Part shown: positions 1 to 9,170 of the stretch, piece by piece | How the letters are laid out: each line of letters opens with the position of its first letter | How positions within the stretch are numbered: position 1 is the first letter of the stretch | Assembly (NCBI GenBank): GCA_016708125.1 | Contig: JADJGF010000001.1 | Location: forward strand, 766,001 to 830,000 | DNA: 64,000 nucleotides | Direction: 5' to 3' | Origin: Ignavibacteriota bacterium | Lineage (GTDB): Bacteria; Bacteroidota; Ignavibacteria; Ignavibacteriales; Melioribacteraceae | Translations under genes and position numbers: made by a program | Notes under the pieces: generated by a model | Seen by the model: only the letters and a program-made list of their open reading frames with translations | The model's database searches: none | What the model was told of the DNA's origin: nothing

Positions 1-2
1 CA

Positions 3-845
3 ATAAATCGTTGGGACTTTTTTCCATCATTGCATTTATCATATAAGTTAAATGAAAAAAATCAATTTATGACAAGTTATACACGAAGGATCCAACGACC
101 TAGAGGATGGGAACTTGAACCATTTTTAACTTGGATGGATTCTTATAATGTTCGTCAGGGAAACCCTGCATTGGAACCCGAAAATATTGATTCATATGAA
201 TTGGGCTATCAACGGATGTTTGATAAAAGTCTTTTCTCTGCGGAATTGTATTATAGAGTAAATAATAACAAAATTGAATCTTACCAAACTGCATATTCAG
301 AAAATGTAACTTTACGTTCCATGGATAATGTTGGAAAGGATTATTCTTTCGGAAGTGAGCTTATGTTAAATTTTGATCCTATTAAAATTTGGAATGTTAA
401 TTTAATGGGAAATTTATATAACTATAAAATTGTAGGTCAATTAAATGAAACAGATTTCGATAGAGAAAGTTTTAATTGGAATACCAGATTAAATAATAGT
501 TTAAATATTTCACAAAATTCTCAACTTCAGTTTAATTTATTCTATAATAGCCCAACCGTTTCTGCACAAGGAAAGAACGAAGATTTTATTATGGCAAGTG
601 CAGCATTCCGACAAATGTTTATGGATAAACAAATTGCTCTTACTTTACAAGTGCGAGATATTTTTGCAACCGGTAAAAGAGAATTCACTTCAGAATCTTT
701 CGATTTTTATAGATACAATAAATTTGTAATGGAATCTCCCGTAGTAATGTTAAACTTGAGATTTAATTTTAATAATTACAAATCACAAAATAGATCTGAA
801 AGAGAAGGCTCCGGAATGGAAGTGGAAGGCGGAGATGATTTTTAA
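3..845 (+). CDS. TonB-dependent receptor, outer-membrane beta-barrel C-terminal part (5' end outside window)
   Basis: The frame is open from the first bases of the window (reading I-N-R-W-D-F-F-P-S-L ahead of base 30), so the gene starts upstream and only the C-terminal ~280 residues are visible. The visible part alternates short aromatic-rich strands as in an outer-membrane beta-barrel. The block FPSLHLSYKL...YTRRIQRPR...GNPALEPE is typical of the outer-membrane beta-barrel family related to TonB-dependent receptors in Bacteroidota-type bacteria. The tail (RSEREGSGMEVEGGDDF) is polar. Family membership is confident; the substrate cannot be read because the plug domain is missing. Confidence 0.85.
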   Translation: MNRWDFFPSLHLSYKLNEKNQFMTSYTRRIQRPRGWELEPFLTWMDSYNVRQGNPALEPENIDSYELGYQRMFDKSLFSAELYYRVNNNKIESYQTAYSENVTLRSMDNVGKDYSFGSELMLNFDPIKIWNVNLMGNLYNYKIVGQLNETDFDRESFNWNTRLNNSLNISQNSQLQFNLFYNSPTVSAQGKNEDFIMASAAFRQMFMDKQIALTLQVRDIFATGKREFTSESFDFYRYNKFVMESPVVMLNLRFNFNNYKSQNRSEREGSGMEVEGGDDF

Positions 846-1091
846 TTAGCACAAATATTTAAGAAACTGCGTTTAGATTTTCTTCATTATTAAATTATAA
901 TTATACCTTTGTAAATTTTAGGAAGATTATAATTTCAAACTTTTTCCAGAAATGGACAATAAAATTTTAATTTTGTTTTTTGTCCACAAATAATTTAGTG
1001 TACTTTATATCATAGCATTATTATTTTATTATCTATATTTTCATACGGTTACAAGTATTTCTTAAATCATACACATTAAAAGGGGTAAATT

Positions 1092-1646
1092 ATGAATAAC
1101 ATCAACCAAAAATTTCTAAAATTATTGCAAATATTATTATTATCAACCTTATTAATTTTTATGATCTCAGCTTGCGGTGATGACAGTAATCCTACAGATA
1201 ACGACGATGACGATAATGTCTCAAGCACAACTCTTACAATAAATGGAGATGGCTGGTCGAATAAATCTCTTACAGTAAATACAAGTGTTGGAACTTATGC
1301 AACAATGTCTAAAATGACAGTTATAAGTGTATCTTTTGACGAAGATATCCAAATGATAATTTATGTAAACGGTGGGGCAACTGGTACTTACAACTTTAAG
1401 GAAGTAGAAACTGGTCAAGGAAACGGAATTACTCTTACTACCGGAAGCGGAGATTTATCAAAGTTTTATTTCTGGAAAGATAATTCCGGATCTGCAACAA
1501 TATCAAGTTATGGTGCAGTTGGTTCAAAAATTTCGGGTACTTTTACCGGGAAATTATATAATGCCGCAACAGATGCAGAGATTACTATTTCCGGGACTTT
1601 TAATGCTCTTAGAACTGTTGATGTTCCAACAAGTGCTTTAAACTAA
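1092..1646 (+). CDS. putative lipoprotein of unknown function
   Basis: A 184-residue protein with a lipoprotein signal: charged N-terminus, hydrophobic stretch and lipobox ISAC with the lipidated Cys at residue 28. An Asp/Asn-rich linker (DNDDDDN) follows, a common spacer after the lipid anchor. The remainder is rich in Thr, Ser and Gly and looks like an all-beta domain. The ATG is preceded by a strong ribosome binding site (AAAGGGG). I do not recognise a named family. The protein is probably anchored in the outer membrane or periplasm; its function is unknown. Confidence 0.75.
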   Translation: MNNINQKFLKLLQILLLSTLLIFMISACGDDSNPTDNDDDDNVSSTTLTINGDGWSNKSLTVNTSVGTYATMSKMTVISVSFDEDIQMIIYVNGGATGTYNFKEVETGQGNGITLTTGSGDLSKFYFWKDNSGSATISSYGAVGSKISGTFTGKLYNAATDAEITISGTFNALRTVDVPTSALN

Positions 1647-1669
1647 ATCTTTTAAGTTGATTTTATTTC

Positions 1670-2527
1670 TTAATTTTTTGAAGCCAATAAAATTGTAATT
1701 TCTAATTCTATTGGCTTCATTAAATCTGATACATTTCTATCATCTTTTCTAGCACCCATTCCACCACCTTTTCTGCCTTTAGCTCCCATCTTTCCCTCAT
1801 TACTGCCATCCGGTGTTTGCATTCCCCCTTTGCTATTATTACTTCCAGGTCCGTCATTAAATCCCGGTTTTTCAATTTCACCGGTTTCAAATCTTAAATT
1901 CATTTCTTCATTCGGAAAAGCATCTACATAAACTTTTTTCAATTTATTTTCTGCAAATGGAATTTTTAATTCATATACAAATTGATTTTGTTCGATATTA
2001 ATAAAAACTTCTAAACCAGAGTCATTCTGTAATTTATAAACATTTAAAGGATATTTATCTTCATTTAAAATTAAGATTTCATTTTGCTCAGATTTAAACT
2101 TTTCAATCATTCTATTGGGAAAATTCTCATTCGGTTTTACTCTATTATTTTTTTCATCAAAATCTTTTTTTCCATTTATGTCAGGCAACATATTCATTTC
2201 ATCATTAAATTCTTTTTTTATTGGAAATTGAATTCCGAATATTTCATCTTCACTTTTTTGAGGATCAACCCAAAGAGTAAAACCATTATTCATAATTTTC
2301 ATCGCTTTTGATCTATCCGAAGTTGTGAGACATAAATAAATATTTTCCGAATCATTCATAATTCCAATCGCAATTTTTTCATCTTCTAAATAATTTAAAC
2401 TTCCTTCCCAATCTTTTTTATTTCCATCAATTGTAATAATATTATCACGCCATTTACTTTTAATTTCAAATTCTGAGCAGCTTAGAAGAAGCAAAAGAAC
2501 GAATAAAATTTTTAATTTAGAATTCAT
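1670..2527 (-). CDS. lipoprotein with CBM9/DOMON-like domain and Gly/Met-rich tail
   Basis: A 285-residue protein with signal peptide and lipobox LLSC (Cys17). Residues ~28-110 (ITIDGNKKDW..., then NIYLCLTTSD and FTLWVDP) look like the carbohydrate-binding family 9/DOMON-like fold, where a W follows an 'IDG' strand. Residues 221-263 form a Gly/Asn/Lys/Met-rich, low-complexity segment (GGMQTPDGSNEGKMGAKGRKGGGMGAR) placed just before the last predicted strand, which is unusual. The gene is convergent with the preceding lipoprotein gene, 23 bases away. The fold call is moderate and no substrate can be named. Confidence 0.7.
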   Translation of the reverse strand: MNSKLKILFVLLLLLSCSEFEIKSKWRDNIITIDGNKKDWEGSLNYLEDEKIAIGIMNDSENIYLCLTTSDRSKAMKIMNNGFTLWVDPQKSEDEIFGIQFPIKKEFNDEMNMLPDINGKKDFDEKNNRVKPNENFPNRMIEKFKSEQNEILILNEDKYPLNVYKLQNDSGLEVFINIEQNQFVYELKIPFAENKLKKVYVDAFPNEEMNLRFETGEIEKPGFNDGPGSNNSKGGMQTPDGSNEGKMGAKGRKGGGMGARKDDRNVSDLMKPIELEITILLASKN

Positions 2528-2607
2528 ACGCAGTTATAATCTTTAATTTATTTTTATAGTTTGACAAACAAATTTTTAATTGGGTTTAAAATATTATTTA
2601 AATAATA

Positions 2608-3792
2608 TTAAATATTTTCAACAATAAGTGCAGATGCTTCTCCACCGCCGATGCAAAGTGAAGCAAGTCCATATTTGCAATTTTTTTCTTTCATTGAATG
2701 AAGTAAAGTTGTTAAAATTCTGGCTCCACTTGCACCAATAGGATGACCAAGAGCAACTGCACCTCCTTTTATATTTACTTTCAGAGGATCTAATCCTAAC
2801 TCCCTATTTACAACAAGTGATACAACTGCAAAAGCTTCATTAATTTCAAAAAGATCTATATCATTAATTTCTAAATTTGCTTTGCTTAAAACTTTTTTAA
2901 TTGCATCAATCGGAGCAGTTGTAAACCATTTGGGATCTTTTGCCGCAGATGCTTGCGCAATTATTTTTGCCATTGGTTTCAGATTTAAAGATTCAACTTT
3001 TTCTTTACTCATTAATAATATTGCCGAAGCTCCTTCATTTATTGAGGAAGCATTTGCCGCCGTTACCGTTCCATCTTTTTGAAAAACGGTACGAAGAGAT
3101 TTTAATTTATCAAAATTTACATTTTTAGGTTCTTCATCTGTATCAATAATTTTTATACCTTTTTTATCAGAAATTTCAACCGGAATAATTTCATTTACAA
3201 ACTTTTTTTCTTCTATTGATTTCAATGCTCTACTATAACTTTCAATTGCAAAATTATCTTGATCTTCTCTTGAAATCTTAAATTCGGCAGCACAAATTTC
3301 TGCAATGTTTCCCATATGAATATTATCGTAAGCATCTACTAATCCATCATCAAGCATTCCATCAATTAATTTTTGATCGCCCATTTTGTAGCCGCTGCGA
3401 ATATTTTTTGCGTAATATGGAATTTGCGACATATTTTCCATTCCGCCGGCAATTACAATTTCCGCATCGCCCAGCATTATTGCTTGTGCACCAAGCATTA
3501 CAGATTTTAATCCGGAACCGCAAACTTTATTAATTGTCATACATTGAGTTGATTTTTCAAGTCCGGCGCCCAAAGCCGCTTGTCTTGCCGGAGCTTGACC
3601 TTCACCAGCTTGAATAACGTTTCCCATTATCACTTCATCAATTACATCACTTGGAATTTTATTTCTATCGATTAAACCTTTAATTGCAATACTGCCTAAC
3701 TTTGTTGCGGGAACTGAACTTAAATATCCCATAAAAGAACCAATTGGTGTGCGAACCGCATCAATTATATAAACTTCTTTTATCTCTTTCAT
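2608..3792 (-). CDS. acetyl-CoA C-acetyltransferase (thiolase)
   Basis: A 394-residue thiolase of normal family length. All catalytic elements are present: nucleophile Cys91 in NKVCGSGLKS, NEAFAVV, His350 in GHPIGASGAR and Cys380 in CIGGGEAS. The enzyme condenses two acetyl-CoA to acetoacetyl-CoA, or runs in the reverse direction in beta-oxidation. The genes on either side are not lipid genes, so context does not tell biosynthetic from degradative use. The compact form without insertions fits the AtoB/PhaA type rather than FadA. Cytosolic. Confidence 0.92.
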   Translation of the reverse strand: MKEIKEVYIIDAVRTPIGSFMGYLSSVPATKLGSIAIKGLIDRNKIPSDVIDEVIMGNVIQAGEGQAPARQAALGAGLEKSTQCMTINKVCGSGLKSVMLGAQAIMLGDAEIVIAGGMENMSQIPYYAKNIRSGYKMGDQKLIDGMLDDGLVDAYDNIHMGNIAEICAAEFKISREDQDNFAIESYSRALKSIEEKKFVNEIIPVEISDKKGIKIIDTDEEPKNVNFDKLKSLRTVFQKDGTVTAANASSINEGASAILLMSKEKVESLNLKPMAKIIAQASAAKDPKWFTTAPIDAIKKVLSKANLEINDIDLFEINEAFAVVSLVVNRELGLDPLKVNIKGGAVALGHPIGASGARILTTLLHSMKEKNCKYGLASLCIGGGEASALIVENI

Positions 3793-3988
3793 TTTATCCT
3801 CTTTACAAATTTTGATTAATTAAATATTAATCTTTACAAAAAGAATTTACAAGTTTATTTTATAAAAATTAGTTGATGAAATTTTATGTTTTTTAGATCT
3901 CAAATAATTTAAAATTCTTGATAATAATATTGCAATTTTATTATGAATAATATTTTTATATTGAAATACAAATTCTAACATTTCTAAA

Positions 3989-6361
3989 ATGAAATTCTTT
4001 TTATTTACATTTTTAATTTTTGTTGGCAATCTATTTGCTCAGTATGATTCAACGAAATACCAATGGCCAGTTTCACCATTAAATTCAAGTCAAGGAATAA
4101 CCGGCGCATTTGCCGAATACAGAAATACAGGAAGCTCAGATCATTTTCATAATGCGGTTGATATTGCCGAACCAGATGGAAATCCGGTTTATCCTTGCTT
4201 AAACGGAACTATTTTTTCGTTAGTTAATAATGGATATGATTCGTATATAAATGTTAAAACAATTATAAATGGAAAGAAGAAACATTTTACTTATTACCAC
4301 GTTGTTCCAAATCCGAATTTAATTGTTGATCAGCAAGTTTATTTGGGTTTAACAGTTTTGGGAACAATTTATGAAGGTGCCGGACATGTTCATTTAATTG
4401 AGCGCGAATTTATTGATGCTTTATCAAATAGTTTGGGTACGGAAATAAATCCAATTAGACCGGAAGGCGGACTAACTCCATTTTCAGATTCTTATCCGCC
4501 GGTGATTGAAACAAATACTATAAAATTTTTCAAAGATAAATCAAATATTGAAATTCCTTCAACTCAGTTAAATGGAAATATTGATATTAGAATTAAAGTT
4601 AGGGATTTGAATGGCGTAAATTCATCAAACGTAAATAATGGAACTTATATTTTAGGTTATAGAATTTTATCGGATGATGGAAATCAAATTGTCTATGAAC
4701 CAAATGATAATGGAGTAAAATATAGATTTTATTATTTGCCAAATGATAATTATGTACATAGTGTTTTTGCTGATAATGTTGCAACACTTTCCGATCCGGT
4801 TTATTGGCTTACAAACGGAAACGGCGAGAGTCAAATAAATTCAACGCTAACTGTGCCTAATAATTTTTTAAATACCGATTTATTAGATGGAGGAAATTAT
4901 TTACTTGAAATATTTTCTGAAGATACAAGAGGAAGTTCAACATCCAAAAGAGTTCCAATTTCAATTCAAAAATTACCGCCAAAATTAAAATCAGTTTTAT
5001 CAAAGAATAATTCTATTGAAATTAAATGGGAAAAATATAATATCAATAATCTTATAGGATACAGAATTTTTTATTCTGATGATGGAACGCTTGATAATTG
5101 GAAATTAGCTGCGGATGAACAAAAATTAAATTCTCAAACTGATAGTATTATATTTTATGATCCGCAGAATTTTTTAATTTCTTCAAACAAACATGAATTT
5201 TATTTTTACTTGACTGCAATTGATTCTTCCGGAAATGAATCTTTGAAGAGTGATATTTATTCACTTTCAGTATTCGCAAATTCACAAAAATATTTAATTG
5301 TTGATGGCTTTACTCGTTACGGTGCCGAAGGAAGATGGAACGAACCTCAACACAATATTAATATAATTTATTTTAATTCACTTTTAAATAATTCTTCATA
5401 CAATATTTCATCTTGCTCAAATGAAACAATAAAAAATGAAGAAATCGATTTAACAAATTATGATTTTGTTTTTTGGTTTGTGGGTGATAATACTTTTAGC
5501 AACAACACATTTGATAATTTGGAACAATATAAAATTGCTCTGTATTTAGAACATGGCGGAAATGTTTTAATTTCAGGGAGTAATGTTGGACAAGATTTAG
5601 ATACTCAGCATTCTTTTTCTGAATTTTCCGATACATTATTTTATCACCAATATTTAAAATCAAAATTAATGCATGATGGATTGGATATTCTTAATGAATT
5701 ACACGGCGAAGGATTTTTTAACGATTTCAATTCAACTTTTTATGATATTGTGCCGGATGATATTGAGCCAATAAATGGTGCTTCAACAATTTTAAATTAT
5801 AATTACGAATTCGAAAGAGATAGTTTGTATAGAAAAGGCGGAATTGCTTATTCCGGAAATTTTGGTGAAAGTTCTAATATTGGGCAGCTGGTTTATCTTT
5901 CTTTTCCATTTGAAGCAATTGGAATTGAAGAAGATCGAAACAAATTAATGAATTTAATTCTACAATATTTTAACGAAACAATAATAAATATTGATGAGCC
6001 AAATCCGATTGTAAATCAATTTCAGCTTTATCAAAATTACCCGAATCCATTTAACCCAACTACAACCATAAAATATTCTGTTTCTTCTGCTTCTGTCATT
6101 TCGAATGATGTGAGAAATCTCAAAGATTTCTCGTCTCAAGTTTACCCGCTGGGGCAGACTCCTCAAAATGACAATGAACAAATAACGTTAAAGGTTTTTG
6201 ATATTTTGGGAAGAGAAATTAAAACTTTAATAAATGAAAAACAAAAACCGGGATATTATGAAATTGAATTCGATGCTAAAGATTTGGCAAGCGGAGTTTA
6301 TTATTATCAATTAAAAATTGGATCTTTTCTTCAAACAAAAAAAATGATTTTACTCAAATGA
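3989..6361 (+). CDS. secreted M23-like peptidase with FnIII-like region and type IX secretion sorting domain
   Basis: A 790-residue secreted protein. It has a signal peptide (residues 1-17, ending FAQ) and an M23/LytM-like domain at ~20-160 with the metal motif HFHNAVD and a GHVH motif. An Ig/FnIII-like stretch lies around 325-430, a beta-rich middle region at ~430-660, and a C-terminal T9SS sorting domain from ~670 (YQNYPNPFNPTT ... FDILGREI ... ASGVYYYQL). The sorting domain is interrupted at residues 703-728 by sequence encoded by a 78-bp REP-like element that keeps the frame (see separate entry). The stop overlaps the next start (ATGA). Likely exported across the outer membrane; whether it cleaves peptidoglycan is untested. 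Confidence 0.85.
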   Translation: MKFFLFTFLIFVGNLFAQYDSTKYQWPVSPLNSSQGITGAFAEYRNTGSSDHFHNAVDIAEPDGNPVYPCLNGTIFSLVNNGYDSYINVKTIINGKKKHFTYYHVVPNPNLIVDQQVYLGLTVLGTIYEGAGHVHLIEREFIDALSNSLGTEINPIRPEGGLTPFSDSYPPVIETNTIKFFKDKSNIEIPSTQLNGNIDIRIKVRDLNGVNSSNVNNGTYILGYRILSDDGNQIVYEPNDNGVKYRFYYLPNDNYVHSVFADNVATLSDPVYWLTNGNGESQINSTLTVPNNFLNTDLLDGGNYLLEIFSEDTRGSSTSKRVPISIQKLPPKLKSVLSKNNSIEIKWEKYNINNLIGYRIFYSDDGTLDNWKLAADEQKLNSQTDSIIFYDPQNFLISSNKHEFYFYLTAIDSSGNESLKSDIYSLSVFANSQKYLIVDGFTRYGAEGRWNEPQHNINIIYFNSLLNNSSYNISSCSNETIKNEEIDLTNYDFVFWFVGDNTFSNNTFDNLEQYKIALYLEHGGNVLISGSNVGQDLDTQHSFSEFSDTLFYHQYLKSKLMHDGLDILNELHGEGFFNDFNSTFYDIVPDDIEPINGASTILNYNYEFERDSLYRKGGIAYSGNFGESSNIGQLVYLSFPFEAIGIEEDRNKLMNLILQYFNETIINIDEPNPIVNQFQLYQNYPNPFNPTTTIKYSVSSASVISNDVRNLKDFSSQVYPLGQTPQNDNEQITLKVFDILGREIKTLINEKQKPGYYEIEFDAKDLASGVYYYQLKIGSFLQTKKMILLK
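6095..6172. repeat. REP-like/MITE-like 78-bp element inserted in frame in a coding sequence
   Basis: The ends GTCATTTCGA (6095-6104) and TCAAAATGAC (6163-6172) are inverted repeats matching at 9 of 10 positions. Inside, GAGAAATCT (6112-6120) and AGATTTCTC (6124-6132) form a perfect 9-bp stem with a 3-nt loop. The element is 78 bp (26 codons), so it keeps the host frame. It codes VISNDVRN...TPQNDN, a string that breaks the normal KYSV...ITLKVFD run of the sorting domain. I recall similar GTCATTTCGA...GAGAAATCT repeats dispersed in Bacteroidota/Chlorobi-type genomes. I saw no second copy in this window. Confidence 0.75.
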
Positions 6362-7317
6362 AAAATATTATAAATAAAATTTTACTATTCATTTTTCTTA
6401 GTCAAAATTTTGCTTTAGCTCAGAATAATTTTTCTTTTAAAAAGTTATTAGATAAAAATAATTATTCAGAAAAACGCGAGTTACAAATCAATATTTATAA
6501 AGATGGGATTGAGCAATATCAATTCAAAAAAGTATTAGTTGCTTATCAATCAATTCCGCAAATATTAATTTTAGATAGTAACAAATTTTGTTTAACTTTT
6601 TCTCAAGAAGGTTTAGTAGAATTTTACGAAAATAATCAAATTCAAAATCTGCATTATTTTTATAAATCACATCAGCAAAATGAGCAAAGTATAATTTCTG
6701 CAAATAACAAAAGTAGTTTGGCAATTCTCGTTTCAGAAAATCATCAGAATAAAATTTATTTATTTAATCACAATGGAGAATCCCAAGATTCTTTTGATGT
6801 TGAAGGTGGAATTGTTTCCGGATTGTCAATCTCAAACTATAGTGAATTAATCGCAGCATCGTATTACAAATGGGAAAACGATAATCTTAAAAACCAAACA
6901 TTAATTTTAAATAGAACAAATGGAAATTCTTTTTTTATAAATGATAAATTTTCAACCGGGAAATTTAAAGATGATGGAAAATTATTTTTAGGATTCACAA
7001 ATAAAAATTCATTTTGCTTTGATTTAGAAAATAATAAATTACTTTGGAACGAAACTTTATTGGATAATGAAATTTATTTAGACGGAATTTGGGCTAATGA
7101 AAATTCAATTTTGATAAAATCGAAAAATGCTGAATTCCTAAATGGTAGTTGGGTTTATCATGATGCGGAAATTTTTTCTAAAACTAAATCCGGTGAAAAA
7201 AGAATATTAAATAAATTGAATTCGTCTTTCCGAAAATTAACTTTTAAAAATACTAATTATACACTAAAGCTAAATATCGATGGTAACTTAATTGAATTAG
7301 ATAGACAAACTAATTAA
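6358..7317 (+). CDS. secreted protein of unknown function, beta-propeller-like
   Basis: A 319-residue protein with a signal peptide (MKNIINKILLFIFLSQNFALAQ). Its start ATG overlaps the stop of the upstream T9SS protein (ATGA, 4 bases), so the two are probably translationally coupled and may work together outside the cytoplasm. The mature part has recurring hydrophobic strands (QILILDSNKFCL, SSLAILVSE, SELIAASYYKWE, KLLWNETL) compatible with a WD/PQQ-like beta-propeller, but no family signature is clear. The 3' end overlaps the convergent MORN-repeat gene by 8 bases. Function unknown. Confidence 0.7.
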   Translation: MKNIINKILLFIFLSQNFALAQNNFSFKKLLDKNNYSEKRELQINIYKDGIEQYQFKKVLVAYQSIPQILILDSNKFCLTFSQEGLVEFYENNQIQNLHYFYKSHQQNEQSIISANNKSSLAILVSENHQNKIYLFNHNGESQDSFDVEGGIVSGLSISNYSELIAASYYKWENDNLKNQTLILNRTNGNSFFINDKFSTGKFKDDGKLFLGFTNKNSFCFDLENNKLLWNETLLDNEIYLDGIWANENSILIKSKNAEFLNGSWVYHDAEIFSKTKSGEKRILNKLNSSFRKLTFKNTNYTLKLNIDGNLIELDRQTN

Positions 7318-8617
7318 TTATTTTAAGACCTTTTTCATTATAGTTTGTTTGAGTTTTTAATATATCCTCTGAATAGATTTTCTCAAATTTTAAAAGACCA
7401 TTTTCATAATATTCATAAAATTTACCATCCATTTTTCCGTCTTTAAACATTCCGTAATTTCTTACTTTTCCATTACAAAAATATTTTGTACTCATACCAT
7501 TTAATAAATTATTTTTATAATAAAATTCAGCTTCCACTTCTCCAACACCAAAATAAATTAATTGTTTACCTTCTAATTTCCCTCGTACATAATTTAATTT
7601 AAATTCAACGCTTCCATTTTTATAATAAAATATTGATTCGCCGTTTAATTCATCTTGATAATAATTTAGTTTCGATTTTAAAATTCCCAAACTATCATAT
7701 TCATATGTGATACCATCTTTTAGTCCATACGAATAAGTAATTTCTTTATTAATAATTCCGCTATCGTAAAAGTAATTACAAACTGAATCAAGTTTTTCAT
7801 CATTATAATTTAGGACAGCTTTAATTAATCCGCCGGGATAATAATATTTATTTATTCCGCTGATTTTTCCTTCTTTAAAATTAAGCTCGGATTTTATTGT
7901 TCCATCACCATAATAATCTGTAAAATTTTCTTCCACTTTTTCAAAATTGCCAACAATATCATATCGAACTCTTTTAACTATTTGCCCGTTATTATATGTA
8001 TCAATTACTTTAATAGATTTATCCGGGTGATAAAAATATGATGTTCCATCAAGTTCACCGTTTTTATAATTTGCTTCAAGAGCAACACCGTTATAATTAT
8101 TATAAACTTTACTAATTCCTTCAAGTTTTCCATTTACATAATTTCGTTCAACTTCAAGTTTCCCATTTTCAAAAAACAATTTTGAAATACCGTTTAACTT
8201 GCCGTTTTCATATTGCCAAATTCCTTGAATTGCACCGCTTTTATAAAATGTTTTTGTAAATCCTTGCTGAATGTCATTTTCATAATGCGGGATTGACCAA
8301 ATCTCACCGGACTCATAATACCAAGTTGCATCGCCTTCGAGTTTTCCATTTACGTAATTCCAAATCATACTTAAAGTGCCGTCTAAAAAATACCAATTGG
8401 AAATTCCTTCTTCTTTACCATTAATAAATTTCCACTCTTTCCAAAGAATTCCGTTATCATAAAATTCTTTATAAGTTCCATGCTTTTGTCCATTAACATA
8501 TTCGCCTTCAGTTTCAAGTTTCCCATTTGAAAAAAAAGTTTTTTTTATTTCCACTTGTTGCGCAGTAGAAATTGAAACAATTATTAAATATAAAATTGGA
8601 ATGATTTTTTTTAGCAT
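7310..8617 (-). CDS. exported MORN-repeat-variant protein (YwqK-like)
   Basis: A 435-residue protein with a signal peptide (ending STAQQ) followed almost entirely by tandem repeats of about 22-25 residues. The pattern is Y-x-NGK-x-(E/D)G-x(3)-YY-x(2)-G-x-(I/L), the MORN-repeat variant often named 'YwqK family antitoxin'. About 16-18 units fill the sequence, so it is a pure repeat solenoid with no catalytic domain. Despite the family label there is no toxin gene beside it, and the signal peptide argues for a periplasmic or surface role. The function cannot be stated. Confidence 0.8.
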   Translation of the reverse strand: MLKKIIPILYLIIVSISTAQQVEIKKTFFSNGKLETEGEYVNGQKHGTYKEFYDNGILWKEWKFINGKEEGISNWYFLDGTLSMIWNYVNGKLEGDATWYYESGEIWSIPHYENDIQQGFTKTFYKSGAIQGIWQYENGKLNGISKLFFENGKLEVERNYVNGKLEGISKVYNNYNGVALEANYKNGELDGTSYFYHPDKSIKVIDTYNNGQIVKRVRYDIVGNFEKVEENFTDYYGDGTIKSELNFKEGKISGINKYYYPGGLIKAVLNYNDEKLDSVCNYFYDSGIINKEITYSYGLKDGITYEYDSLGILKSKLNYYQDELNGESIFYYKNGSVEFKLNYVRGKLEGKQLIYFGVGEVEAEFYYKNNLLNGMSTKYFCNGKVRNYGMFKDGKMDGKFYEYYENGLLKFEKIYSEDILKTQTNYNEKGLKIIN

Positions 8618-8675
8618 AAATTATTTTCGAAGATTAACATTTAGAATATCAAACTTATTTTGAATCATTTTACTT

Positions 8676-9077
8676 TTAAGATAAACTTTGAAGTTTTTCG
8701 TGAATAAATTTTTCATTTTTAACGCCAACATAAAAACCTTCAATAGTTTTTGTTCCTAAAAATAAAAGTGAAGGCGTGCCCATTATACCAAATGCTTTTG
8801 CAGTTTGTAAGTCTTTGCTTACATCGATAGAAAATATTGAGTTAAAATCACTTTTTAGTTTTTCAACAATAGGAGTTTGCGTTTTGCAATTGTGGCAAGT
8901 CGGTGAATGAAAATATAATACACTTTTTTTATTTTTAATTTTATCTGTAATTTCAAAATTAATATTTTCGTAAGGAATTTGATTTCCAACTGTTCTCTTA
9001 GATTTTATGTAAAAGAATAATTGTAAAAAAATTATAATCACTATAAATATTAATGCCGCTGTAAATAATAAATCCAC
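8676..9077 (-). CDS. membrane-anchored thioredoxin-like protein
   Basis: A 133-residue protein with one N-terminal membrane segment (residues ~4-25) and a thioredoxin fold. The redox motif is C61-H-N-C64 within YFHSPTCHNCK, and the cis-proline loop is GTPSLLF. CHNC differs from the CGPC of thioredoxin proper. The domain probably faces the periplasm if the single helix is an uncleaved anchor, but the positively charged IKSKR after the helix leaves the orientation open. It probably reduces or oxidises disulfides; the partner is unknown. It stands alone upstream of the menaquinone block. Confidence 0.82.
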   Translation of the reverse strand: MDLLFTAALIFIVIIIFLQLFFYIKSKRTVGNQIPYENINFEITDKIKNKKSVLYFHSPTCHNCKTQTPIVEKLKSDFNSIFSIDVSKDLQTAKAFGIMGTPSLLFLGTKTIEGFYVGVKNEKFIHEKLQSLS

Positions 9078-9170
9078 AAAAATCCCTTTCTATGCTTATA
9101 AATAAATACTAATTTTGAATTGAAATATAACTAATATTTTTTTTGATAAATAGAGATTTAGGATTGCAAA

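Noticed and set aside
953..986. Hairpin TGGACAA ... TTGTCCA downstream of the TonB-dependent receptor gene as a terminator
   Set aside because: Only a 7-bp stem with a 20-nt AT-rich loop and no run of T after it; too weak to call.
1680..1718. 10-bp inverted repeat (GAAGCCAATA/TATTGGCTTC) after the lipoprotein gene as a terminator
   Set aside because: It lies inside the 3' end of the convergent gene with a 19-nt loop and no T run, so coding constraint or chance explains it as well.
7310..8617. Annotation of the MORN-repeat protein as a YwqK antitoxin
   Set aside because: It has a signal peptide and no toxin gene beside it; the family label alone is not evidence of toxin-antitoxin function.
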